This document shows, one piece after another, positions 24,522-32,321 of a stretch of 64,000 nt of DNA (position 1 is its first letter; each line of letters opens with the position of its first letter). The position numbers were made by a program, and so were the translations under genes. The notes below the pieces were generated by a model. The model was not told where the DNA came from. It saw nothing but the letters and a program-made list of their open reading frames with translations, and ran no database searches. The stretch spans positions 11,360,001-11,424,000 of the forward strand of contig NC_021658.1 in the NCBI RefSeq assembly GCF_000418325.1, in the 5' to 3' direction. Source of the DNA: Sorangium cellulosum So0157-2. GTDB lineage: Bacteria; Myxococcota_A; Polyangia; Polyangiales; Polyangiaceae.

Positions 24522-24827
24522 TCAGCAGCACGACTTGCCGCGCTTGCAGCAGTCCTCCCACAGGTACTCCGTCAGCGCGCGGAGCGCCTCGTAGTCGGCG
24601 CTGTAGTAGTGAAACGTCCCTTCCCCGCGCGTCCTCAGGACGCCGGCATCGACGAGCCGCTTGAGGTGATGGCTCAGCGTCGAGGCCGCCAGCCCGACGT
24701 GCGCCTGGATGTCGCCCGCGGGGGCTCCCTCCATCCCGGCCTGCACCACGAAGCGCAGCACCGCGAGCCGCACCGGGTGACCGAGCGCGGCGAGCTGTTC
24801 GACGTGACGGTCGAGCTTCGACGGCAC
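24522..24827 (-). CDS. arsR: ArsR-family arsenic-responsive repressor
   Basis: The 101-residue winged-helix repressor has recognition helix ASTLSHHLKRLVDAG. The usual ELCVCDL metal site in helix alpha-3 is absent. Instead four cysteines sit at the C-terminus (Cys93, Cys94, Cys100, Cys101; EDCCKRGKSCC), the arrangement of the Acidithiobacillus-type ArsR and of MAs(III)-selective relatives. It is the first gene of the operon and would repress it until As(III) or an organoarsenical binds. Start is GTG at 24827. A dyad over the promoter directly upstream is its likely operator. Confidence 0.93.
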   Translation of the reverse strand: MPSKLDRHVEQLAALGHPVRLAVLRFVVQAGMEGAPAGDIQAHVGLAASTLSHHLKRLVDAGVLRTRGEGTFHYYSADYEALRALTEYLWEDCCKRGKSCC

Positions 24828-24830
24828 GCA

Positions 24831-24854
24831 CTACTTCTAACATTATCGAAGTAG
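24831..24854 (-). promoter_or_regulatory. ArsR operator overlapping the ars promoter -10
   Basis: CTACTTC (24831-24837) and GAAGTAG (24848-24854) form a perfect 7-bp dyad with a 10-base spacer. Read on the minus strand the spacer contains GATAAT (24847-24842), a good -10, so bound repressor would cover the promoter. Transcription would start near 24834, leaving only a few bases before the GTG at 24827. No clear -35 is seen. Confidence 0.7.
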
Positions 24855-25067
24855 CGACGCAAGGCCTCGCCGAAGAAATCCGAGCCGGTGCCGCGTCGCC
24901 GGGGGTCGCCCCTGGTCCCAGGAGAGAGGGACGGAAGCATCGAGGGACAGAGGAACACGAAAAGCACAGAGGAACCTCGAGGCCAAGCGAGGCCAAGAGC
25001 GCCGCTCGAGAAATGGGTGGCGCCGCGGCCCCGTGTGTCCGTACAATGACGATTTCTTGAACTGTCA

Positions 25068-26783
25068 ATGAGGCTGGCAGTGGAAAATAGCGCCATTGTT
25101 CGACGGGCACGCTTCGCCGGGCTCCACCGTTCCCTCTCGCTCGCCCTCGTCACGCTGAGCGTCGCCTGCGGCCAGGCGCCGGCCGAACCCGGCGACGGCA
25201 CCCCGCAGACGATCCCGTCCCTGACGGGGGATGTCACGTTCTCCATGCCGAGCCAGACGTTCAGGGATCAGATCCAGGTGGAGATGTCCACCTCGGTCGC
25301 AGGGGCCGAGATCCGCTACACGCTCGACGGGCAGCTGCCGACCTCGGCCTCCACGCTGTACACGGGCGAGCCCGTGACCCTCACCGCCACGACGCAGGTC
25401 CGCGCGCAGGCGTTCGTGGGGGGCGACGCGCGCGGCGCGGTGAGCACGGGCATCTACATCGCGCGCACCATCGACGCGACCTCCGACCTCCCCATCATGA
25501 TCATCGACGGCTACGGCCAGGGCAAGCCGACCGACAAGGAGGTCTACTTCGACGCGGCGGTGATGATCTGGGAGCCGGTCAACGGCGTCGCCTCGATCGC
25601 CTCGCTGCCCACGATGGCGATGCGCGGCGGCTATCACGTGCGCGGCCAGTCCTCGATGAACTTCCCCCAGACACCGTACAAGCTCGAGCTGTGGGGCAAC
25701 GACGACAAGGACCTCGACTACCCGCTGCTCGGCATGCCCGCCGACTCGGACTGGGCGCTGATCCCCCCGTACTACGACCGCACGCTGATCCGCAATCCGT
25801 TCACCTACGCCCTCGGCCGCGACATGGGCCTGGAGGCGCCGCGCAACGAGTTCGCCGAGGTCTACCTGAACTACGACGCGCGCGTCATCGGCGAAGCGGA
25901 TTACCAGGGCATCTACTGGATCTCGGAGACCATCAAGAACAACGCGGTCCGCACCGATCTCAAGCAGCTCGAGGAGGAGGACCTCGACGCGCCCAAGATC
26001 AGCGGCGGCTACATCTTCAAGTTCGACCAGGCGGCCGCCGAGGAGCCGAAGCTCACCTGCACCGGCTCGGATCCGCTCCCGTCGTTCGGAGGCTTCGGCG
26101 GCGGGCCGCGCCCCGGCCAGGGCGGCACGTGCTGGATCGATCTCGAGGTCGTGGATCCCGATCCCCTGAACGACGCGCAGAAGACCTGGCTGACCCAGTA
26201 CATCCAGGAGTTCCACGACAGCCTCCATCAGACGCCGATCGGCGATTACGCGGCGTACATCGACGTGCCGTCGTTCATCGATTACCTGATCATCAGCGAG
26301 CTGACGCTCAACGTGGACGCTTACGTGCGGAGCGCCTTCTACCACAAGGATCGCGATCAGAAGATCGAGGCCGGCCCGCTCTGGGACTACAACTTCGCGC
26401 TCGGCGGCGTGGGCGCCCAGAGCGCGACGCCGGAGTCGAACGACGACACCGGCTTCCGCTTCAGCGGCGCGAGGAACGTCAACAACTGGTATCAAAAGCT
26501 CACCGCGGATCCGGCCTTCATGGCGCAGGTGCGGGCGCGCTACACGGCGCTGCGCCAGACGCTCCTGTCGGAGGCCGCGCTCGAGCAGCGCATGGACGAG
26601 CTGAGCGCGCCGCTCGCGCAGGCCGCGGCCCGCGACCTCGCCAGGTGGCCGGTGTCGGACATCATCGAGTCGAGCGAGGGCTTCCTCGGCGGCCCCACCG
26701 CGCCGACGTGGGAGGGGCAGCTGCAGGTCATGCGCGACTTCCTGAGGGCCCGGCTCGCCTGGCTCGACGCCAACTTGCCGTGA
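25068..26783 (+). CDS. CotH-family lipoprotein with chitobiase-type beta domain
   Basis: The 571-residue product has a basic N-terminus and lipobox VACG (Cys34). A CHB_HEX_C_1-like beta domain spans about 55-130 (VEMSTSVAGAEIRYTLDGQLPTS). A CotH domain follows (MRGGYHVRGQSSMNFPQTPYKLEL, DSDWALIPPYYDRTLIRNPFTYALGRDMG, YQGIYWISETI, the KFDQ/ELTLNVDAYVRSAFYHKDRD segment and GPLWDYNFALGG). CotH proteins are atypical secreted protein kinases; activity here is unproven. The 24 C-terminal residues recur as an isolated remnant in each copy of the downstream tandem repeat. It is unusual in beginning close to a tacaat hexamer at 25044 that may be its -10. Confidence 0.85.
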   Translation: MRLAVENSAIVRRARFAGLHRSLSLALVTLSVACGQAPAEPGDGTPQTIPSLTGDVTFSMPSQTFRDQIQVEMSTSVAGAEIRYTLDGQLPTSASTLYTGEPVTLTATTQVRAQAFVGGDARGAVSTGIYIARTIDATSDLPIMIIDGYGQGKPTDKEVYFDAAVMIWEPVNGVASIASLPTMAMRGGYHVRGQSSMNFPQTPYKLELWGNDDKDLDYPLLGMPADSDWALIPPYYDRTLIRNPFTYALGRDMGLEAPRNEFAEVYLNYDARVIGEADYQGIYWISETIKNNAVRTDLKQLEEEDLDAPKISGGYIFKFDQAAAEEPKLTCTGSDPLPSFGGFGGGPRPGQGGTCWIDLEVVDPDPLNDAQKTWLTQYIQEFHDSLHQTPIGDYAAYIDVPSFIDYLIISELTLNVDAYVRSAFYHKDRDQKIEAGPLWDYNFALGGVGAQSATPESNDDTGFRFSGARNVNNWYQKLTADPAFMAQVRARYTALRQTLLSEAALEQRMDELSAPLAQAAARDLARWPVSDIIESSEGFLGGPTAPTWEGQLQVMRDFLRARLAWLDANLP

Positions 26784-26823
26784 CGCGGCGCGAGCCGCCG
26801 CCGGCCGCCCGCCGCGGCCCGGG

Positions 26824-26929
26824 TCAGCCGAAGCGGTAGTGCTTGCGCACCGGGGAGCGGACCTCCCACGTGCAGTTCAGGCCGGCGGGGAACGTCACCA
26901 GATCCCCCGCCTGGATCCGCACCGGCGCC
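26824..26929 (-). pseudogene. Cupin gene 3' fragment, copy 1
   Basis: It encodes the last ~34 residues of the intact cupin at 31896-32177 (VRIQAGDLVTFPAGLNCTWE..., with one Ser-to-Asn change). Homology stops abruptly near 26929 at a gagggatt junction. There is no start codon in context. Confidence 0.8.
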
Positions 26930-27269
26930 GAGGGATTCTCCTTCGCTCGCCGCCCTGTTACCGAGCCCTTCGATGCGCTGCCGCCTATTTCAGGATCGTG
27001 CATGCGTCCCCGCACTCTGCCGGCCCAGCGTGGCAACCGATGGCGTTCGGCTTCGACGCCGCGTAGCTGGACGCACGACCCGCCCCCGTCATGGCGAGCG
27101 CACGCCGCGGTCGTCGAGGCACAGCTGCGCCCGGAGCACGCCGCGCCGGCCCTGCGACGGAGCAAGCGGGGGTCAGATGGGTCGAAAACGGCTCGCCAGA
27201 CGCCGTCCCCGCGGAGCTTGACACGGGGCGAAAGTTCTACAGTTTCCTATCCGCCGGGCGCGCTCCTGC
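26930..27269. other. Intergenic part of repeat unit 1
   Basis: No gene is supported in these 340 bp. A TTGACA at about 27217 has no -10 at a proper distance. The same sequence is repeated at 29466-29805. Confidence 0.4.
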
Positions 27270-28575
27270 TCAGCGAGGCAGCTTGCGCACCCCGCCGGGC
27301 CCCTTCTCTTCCACCCAGAACACGAACCCGCCGTGGAGCGCGATCCCGCGCGGGGCGCCGCCTTCGTACAGCACCTGTTGTCTCCCGCTGCCGTCCTTGC
27401 GCTTCCGGAGGACGCGGGGGGTCTCCTGATCGGTCCAGTAGACGAAGCCGTCCTGCGCATCGTCCACGGCGATGCAGTCGGGGGACGGGTGCGCCACGTC
27501 GTCCTCGGCGGGCGTCCAGAGCACCTCCGGCGCCCCCGCGCGGTCCTTTCGCGCCCGCATCACGGCGGCTGCCGCGTCGCCGTCGTTGCCGCTGCGCGGG
27601 CTGTTGGTCCAGTAGACGTACGCGTCATCGACGGCGATCGCGTACGGGAACGACTGGCTGTCCGCCAGCCTGTCCGTCTCGCCGGTGCCCCGCCGCGTCC
27701 GGTTCACCGTGCCGCGCGCGCTCCGATCGACCCAGTACACGAACTCCTCGTCGAGCGCGATGAGGTGCGGGGACGCGCGCTCGTCCTCGTGGAACTCGTC
27801 GTCCGGCAATCCGTCGGGCATCGTGATCTGGCCGATGAGGCTCCCCCTCCCGGGCATGCCGATGCCGGCGGAGCGCTGCGCCCAGAACACCTCCCGATCG
27901 TCCGCCGCGACGCCGAGGGTCGCGAAGCTCGAGTCGACGATCTCCTTCGGGTCCTCTTCTCCCTCGCGGTCCACCCTCATGAGGTTCGTGCCGTTGAGGT
28001 TGGCCCAGAAGACGCCGTGCCGGTTGACCGCGATCCCGTACGGCGCGTTCTGCCCGCCGGCGAGGAGCGTGACCGGCCCGCCGCGGGCCGGCACCTTCTG
28101 CACGCTGCCGTTCGCGCCTTCGCCGGCCGTCCAGTAGACCTCGTCCTCGTAGATGAAGAGGTGCTTCCCGTTCGCGTCGTCCGGGGTCGGGTACCCGCGC
28201 GCGATCTCCGTGGCCCCGCTGCAGCCGGTCTCGCTGCACGTCCCGTCGTCCAGGCACACCGCGCCGCAAGCGCCGCAGTTCCGGGGGTCGCCGTGCAGGT
28301 TCACCTCGCAGACGGTGTCGCCGTCGCAGTCCGCCCAGCCGTCCGAGCACCCGGAGGACCCACCACCGGACGAGCTCGCGCCGGATTCTCCCACCGTGGC
28401 CTGGCCCCCTTGCCCTACGCTGGCGCCGCCGCTGCCCGCGCCCGGGTCGAGCGACACGTCCTCGATGCCGAGGAGTGCCTCGCAGCCGAGGAGCGCCAGG
28501 ACGCCCCCCCAGGAGGGCCGCGCGGGCGGCGATGCGGGCCAGAAGGGCGGTGCTTCGATGGGGAGTGCTGTTCAC
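27270..28575 (-). pseudogene. Lipoprotein with propeller-like repeats, frameshifted at a G7 run, copy 1
   Basis: From GTG at 28457 a 395-residue frame runs to 27270. It has a Gly/Ser linker, a Cys motif (CSDGWADCDGDTVCEVNL...CGACGAVC) and about seven YWxxxxxGxVxRxxRxG repeats, as in YVTN/NHL-like propellers. The signal peptide lies in another frame: from ATG 28575 (MNSTPHRSTALLARIAARAA) the frame meets seven G residues (28504-28510 on the other strand). An eighth G would join it to GVLALLGCEALLGIEDVS, a perfect lipobox. So either the gene is frameshifted, or the run slips, or the base call is wrong. Both copies carry the same seven. Confidence 0.75.
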
Positions 28576-28589
28576 GGCATCGAGGAGGC

Positions 28590-28964
28590 TAGGCCAGCGG
28601 CGGCACCGCGTCGAGACGAAGGCCGCGGCGCTCGTGCGCCGAACGCCTGGGCGAGCGCGCCGGCCACGCGGATGGCGCCGTAGGCGTCACCGCACTGCCC
28701 CATGTCGAGCAGCCGCGGCAAGCCGGGGTGAGTGCCGTGGTCCCGGTCGCGAATGCGGTACTTGCCGCAGCCGGGCGTGAGAAGGAACGAGTCCGCAGGC
28801 GACTGCGCGGCGTAATCGGTGTGATAGCAGCGCGCCGCCTCGCGGCCGTCGCAGCCGCCGATCGGGAAGAACCGGCTGATCTGCCCGGCCTTGACCGCGT
28901 CCACGATGGCGCCCGCGTGCGCCAGGATCGCCTCGTGGCGATGGCCCACCTCGGTCTCGCGGAC
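28590..28964 (-). pseudogene. Hybrid-cluster protein (hydroxylamine reductase) fragment, copy 1
   Basis: About 110 codons match the C-terminal half of Hcp: AIVDAVKAGQISRFFPIGGCDG, DSFLLTPGCGKYR and LPRLLDMGQCGDAYGAIRVA. The cysteines in GCDG, CGKYR and MGQC are among the ligands of the Fe-S-O hybrid cluster. The N-terminal half and the final ~60 residues are missing, so no enzyme can be made. The fragment runs opposite to the CotH remnant that abuts it. Confidence 0.8.
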
Positions 28965-29036
28965 GAGGGGCAGCTGCAGGCCATGCGCGACTTCATGATG
29001 GACCGAATCGCCTGGATGGACGCCAACTTGCCGTGA
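28965..29036 (+). pseudogene. CotH gene 3' remnant, copy 1
   Basis: The 23 codons EGQLQAMRDFMMDRIAWMDANLP plus stop match the end of the CotH protein encoded at 25068-26783 (EGQLQVMRDFLRARLAWLDANLP). Similarity continues past the stop into the 3' flank (gcgagccgccg). The upstream part of the CotH gene is replaced by the Hcp fragment. Confidence 0.8.
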
Positions 29037-29356
29037 TACGGCGCGAGCCGCCGCGCAGACCGCATAGGCCCCCGCTCACCTGAGCGTACCCTCGCTCGAG
29101 GGACGTACCAGCGCCTGCTGGCGCTGGCCATGAGAGCGAGCCGCAGGTCCGGCCTGCAAGACGCGCGATTTGCCCGGGATTGTGTGCCCGGCCCCGCACC
29201 CCGCCTCGCGCCGTCGTGCGTCGTCCGGGCGATCGTCGGCCGAGCGTGTACGATGCTGGGGTGGACAGCTTGCGCATCGAGAGCGAGGGACACGGCCGGC
29301 CTGCAGGAGCTTCGTCGCCAGCGCCGGCCCCGCCACTGCCGGCCTGCGGCAGCGCG
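29037..29356. other. Intergenic end of repeat unit 1
   Basis: No gene is supported. A small hairpin (agcgcctgctggcgct) occurs near 29110. A short frame from GTG at about 29260 (DSLRIESEGHG) is cut off by the next unit and may be the start of a lost gene. Confidence 0.35.
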
Positions 29357-29359
29357 CCG

Positions 29360-29465
29360 TCAGCCGAAGCGGTAGTGCTTGCGCACCGGGGAGCGGACCT
29401 CCCACGTGCAGTTCAGGCCGGCGGGGAACGTCACCAGATCCCCCGCCTGGATCCGCACCGGCGCC
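29360..29465 (-). pseudogene. Cupin gene 3' fragment, copy 2
   Basis: Same sequence as 26824-26929, including the cagttcagg variant and the gagggatt junction that distinguish the fragments from the intact cupin. This places the crossover within the first ~45 bp of the shared tract. Confidence 0.8.
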
Positions 29466-29805
29466 GAGGGATTCTCCTTCGCTCGCCGCCCTGTTACCGA
29501 GCCCTTCGATGCGCTGCCGCCTATTTCAGGATCGTGCATGCGTCCCCGCACTCTGCCGGCCCAGCGTGGCAACCGATGGCGTTCGGCTTCGACGCCGCGT
29601 AGCTGGACGCACGACCCGCCCCCGTCATGGCGAGCGCACGCCGCGGTCGTCGAGGCACAGCTGCGCCCGGAGCACGCCGCGCCGGCCCTGCGACGGAGCA
29701 AGCGGGGGTCAGATGGGTCGAAAACGGCTCGCCAGACGCCGTCCCCGCGGAGCTTGACACGGGGCGAAAGTTCTACAGTTTCCTATCCGCCGGGCGCGCT
29801 CCTGC

Positions 29806-31111
29806 TCAGCGAGGCAGCTTGCGCACCCCGCCGGGCCCCTTCTCTTCCACCCAGAACACGAACCCGCCGTGGAGCGCGATCCCGCGCGGGGCGCCGCCTT
29901 CGTACAGCACCTGTTGTCTCCCGCTGCCGTCCTTGCGCTTCCGGAGGACGCGGGGGGTCTCCTGATCGGTCCAGTAGACGAAGCCGTCCTGCGCATCGTC
30001 CACGGCGATGCAGTCGGGGGACGGGTGCGCCACGTCGTCCTCGGCGGGCGTCCAGAGCACCTCCGGCGCCCCCGCGCGGTCCTTTCGCGCCCGCATCACG
30101 GCGGCTGCCGCGTCGCCGTCGTTGCCGCTGCGCGGGCTGTTGGTCCAGTAGACGTACGCGTCATCGACGGCGATCGCGTACGGGAACGACTGGCTGTCCG
30201 CCAGCCTGTCCGTCTCGCCGGTGCCCCGCCGCGTCCGGTTCACCGTGCCGCGCGCGCTCCGATCGACCCAGTACACGAACTCCTCGTCGAGCGCGATGAG
30301 GTGCGGGGACGCGCGCTCGTCCTCGTGGAACTCGTCGTCCGGCAATCCGTCGGGCATCGTGATCTGGCCGATGAGGCTCCCCCTCCCGGGCATGCCGATG
30401 CCGGCGGAGCGCTGCGCCCAGAACACCTCCCGATCGTCCGCCGCGACGCCGAGGGTCGCGAAGCTCGAGTCGACGATCTCCTTCGGGTCCTCTTCTCCCT
30501 CGCGGTCCACCCTCATGAGGTTCGTGCCGTTGAGGTTGGCCCAGAAGACGCCGTGCCGGTTGACCGCGATCCCGTACGGCGCGTTCTGCCCGCCGGCGAG
30601 GAGCGTGACCGGCCCGCCGCGGGCCGGCACCTTCTGCACGCTGCCGTTCGCGCCTTCGCCGGCCGTCCAGTAGACCTCGTCCTCGTAGATGAAGAGGTGC
30701 TTCCCGTTCGCGTCGTCCGGGGTCGGGTACCCGCGCGCGATCTCCGTGGCCCCGCTGCAGCCGGTCTCGCTGCACGTCCCGTCGTCCAGGCACACCGCGC
30801 CGCAAGCGCCGCAGTTCCGGGGGTCGCCGTGCAGGTTCACCTCGCAGACGGTGTCGCCGTCGCAGTCCGCCCAGCCGTCCGAGCACCCGGAGGACCCACC
30901 ACCGGACGAGCTCGCGCCGGATTCTCCCACCGTGGCCTGGCCCCCTTGCCCTACGCTGGCGCCGCCGCTGCCCGCGCCCGGGTCGAGCGACACGTCCTCG
31001 ATGCCGAGGAGTGCCTCGCAGCCGAGGAGCGCCAGGACGCCCCCCCAGGAGGGCCGCGCGGGCGGCGATGCGGGCCAGAAGGGCGGTGCTTCGATGGGGA
31101 GTGCTGTTCAC
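29806..31111 (-). pseudogene. Lipoprotein with propeller-like repeats, frameshifted at a G7 run, copy 2
   Basis: Same as the gene at 27270-28575. The long frame (395 residues from GTG 30993) lacks its signal peptide, which begins at ATG 31111 in another frame. The seven-base G run is at 31040-31046. Confidence 0.75.
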
Positions 31112-31125
31112 GGCATCGAGGAGGC

Positions 31126-31500
31126 TAGGCCAGCGGCGGCACCGCGTCGAGACGAAGGCCGCGGCGCTCGTGCGCCGAACGCCTGGGCGAGCGCGCCGGC
31201 CACGCGGATGGCGCCGTAGGCGTCACCGCACTGCCCCATGTCGAGCAGCCGCGGCAAGCCGGGGTGAGTGCCGTGGTCCCGGTCGCGAATGCGGTACTTG
31301 CCGCAGCCGGGCGTGAGAAGGAACGAGTCCGCAGGCGACTGCGCGGCGTAATCGGTGTGATAGCAGCGCGCCGCCTCGCGGCCGTCGCAGCCGCCGATCG
31401 GGAAGAACCGGCTGATCTGCCCGGCCTTGACCGCGTCCACGATGGCGCCCGCGTGCGCCAGGATCGCCTCGTGGCGATGGCCCACCTCGGTCTCGCGGAC
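31126..31500 (-). pseudogene. Hybrid-cluster protein fragment, copy 2
   Basis: Same sequence as 28590-28964. It keeps the GCDG, CGKYR and MGQC cysteines but neither end of the enzyme. Confidence 0.8.
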
Positions 31501-31572
31501 GAGGGGCAGCTGCAGGCCATGCGCGACTTCATGATGGACCGAATCGCCTGGATGGACGCCAACTTGCCGTGA
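31501..31572 (+). pseudogene. CotH gene 3' remnant, copy 2
   Basis: Same sequence as 28965-29036: the 23 C-terminal codons of a CotH gene joined to the reversed Hcp fragment. Confidence 0.8.
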
Positions 31573-31895
31573 TACGGCGCGAGCCGCCGCGCAGACCGCA
31601 TAGGCCCCCGCTCACCTGAGCGTACCCTCGCTCGAGGGACGTACCAGCGCCTGCTGGCGCTGGCCATGAGAGCGAGCCGCAGGTCCGGCCTGCAAGACGC
31701 GCGATTTGCCCGGGATTGTGTGCCCGGCCCCGCACCCCGCCTCGCGCCGTCGTGCGTCGTCCGGGCGATCGTCGGCCGAGCGTGTACGATGCTGGGGTGG
31801 ACAGCTTGCGCATCGAGAGCGAGGGACACGGCCGGCCTGCAGGAGCTTCGTCGCCAGCGCCGGCCCCGCCACTGCCGGCCTGCGGCAGCGCGCCG

Positions 31896-32177
31896 TCAGC
31901 CGAAGCGGTAGTGCTTGCGCACCGGGGAGCGGACCTCCCACGTGCAGCTCAGGCCGGCGGGGAACGTCACCAGATCCCCCGCCTGGATCCGTACCGGCGC
32001 GCCCCCGCCCGGCGCCGGCGTCACGATCACGTCGCCCTCGAGCAGGTAGCAGGTCTCCGGCTCGTCGTAGTGCCACGGGAAGGTCGACACCTCCTTCGTC
32101 CAGATGGGCCAGCTGCGCGCTCCGAGCTTCGCCAGCTGCTCCTCCGACGGACCGTGCTCCAGCTTGATCGATTCCAT
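31896..32177 (-). CDS. Small cupin-fold protein (DUF861/EutQ-like)
   Basis: The 93-residue single-domain cupin has WPIWTKEVSTFPWHYDEPETCYLLEGDVIVTP (a degenerate metal motif with one His and a Glu), followed by VRIQAGDLVTFPAGLSCTWEV. This is typical of the (S)-ureidoglycine aminohydrolase-like cupin_3 group, often of unknown substrate. It is the intact parent of the two cupin fragments in the tandem repeat; only its last ~105 bp are shared. A GAGGA motif lies about ten bases before the ATG. Confidence 0.88.
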   Translation of the reverse strand: MESIKLEHGPSEEQLAKLGARSWPIWTKEVSTFPWHYDEPETCYLLEGDVIVTPAPGGGAPVRIQAGDLVTFPAGLSCTWEVRSPVRKHYRFG

Positions 32178-32321
32178 GGCTCTTCGTCCTCGCTCGATGT
32201 GTCCCCGGGCCCCACTCCCGCGGCGCCCTCCGTCGCGGCCGATGCTAGAATACCGGTCGACCGCGTGTGAGCTGTTACCGCCGAAGGCGCTCGTCAGCTT
32301 CAGCCGCTTGTTCGACTGGTT

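Larger units (their letters stand above)
26821..29356. repeat. 2,536-bp tandem repeat, unit 1
   Basis: This segment recurs at 29357-31892 with no difference found wherever the two were compared, and all encoded frames are the same. It begins with the 3' end of a cupin gene and contains a frameshifted lipoprotein gene, a hybrid-cluster-protein fragment and a CotH tail. A third start of the unit (31893 to about 31998) is the end of the intact cupin gene and differs at two positions. The layout fits unequal crossing-over between the cupin fragment and the intact gene. Confidence 0.9.
29357..31892. repeat. 2,536-bp tandem repeat, unit 2
   Basis: Second copy of 26821-29356, directly abutting it. 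The last bases before unit 2 and before the intact cupin are the same, as expected if one crossover created the duplication. Exact or near-exact identity implies a recent event or an assembly duplication. Confidence 0.9.

Noticed and set aside
27217..27240. TTGACA followed by tacagt as a promoter within the tandem repeat
   Set aside because: Spacer is only 14 bases and it would read antisense into the lipoprotein gene.
26821..31892. Composite transposon or IS explanation for the tandem repeat
   Set aside because: No transposase, terminal inverted repeats or target-site duplication; the cupin homology explains the boundaries.
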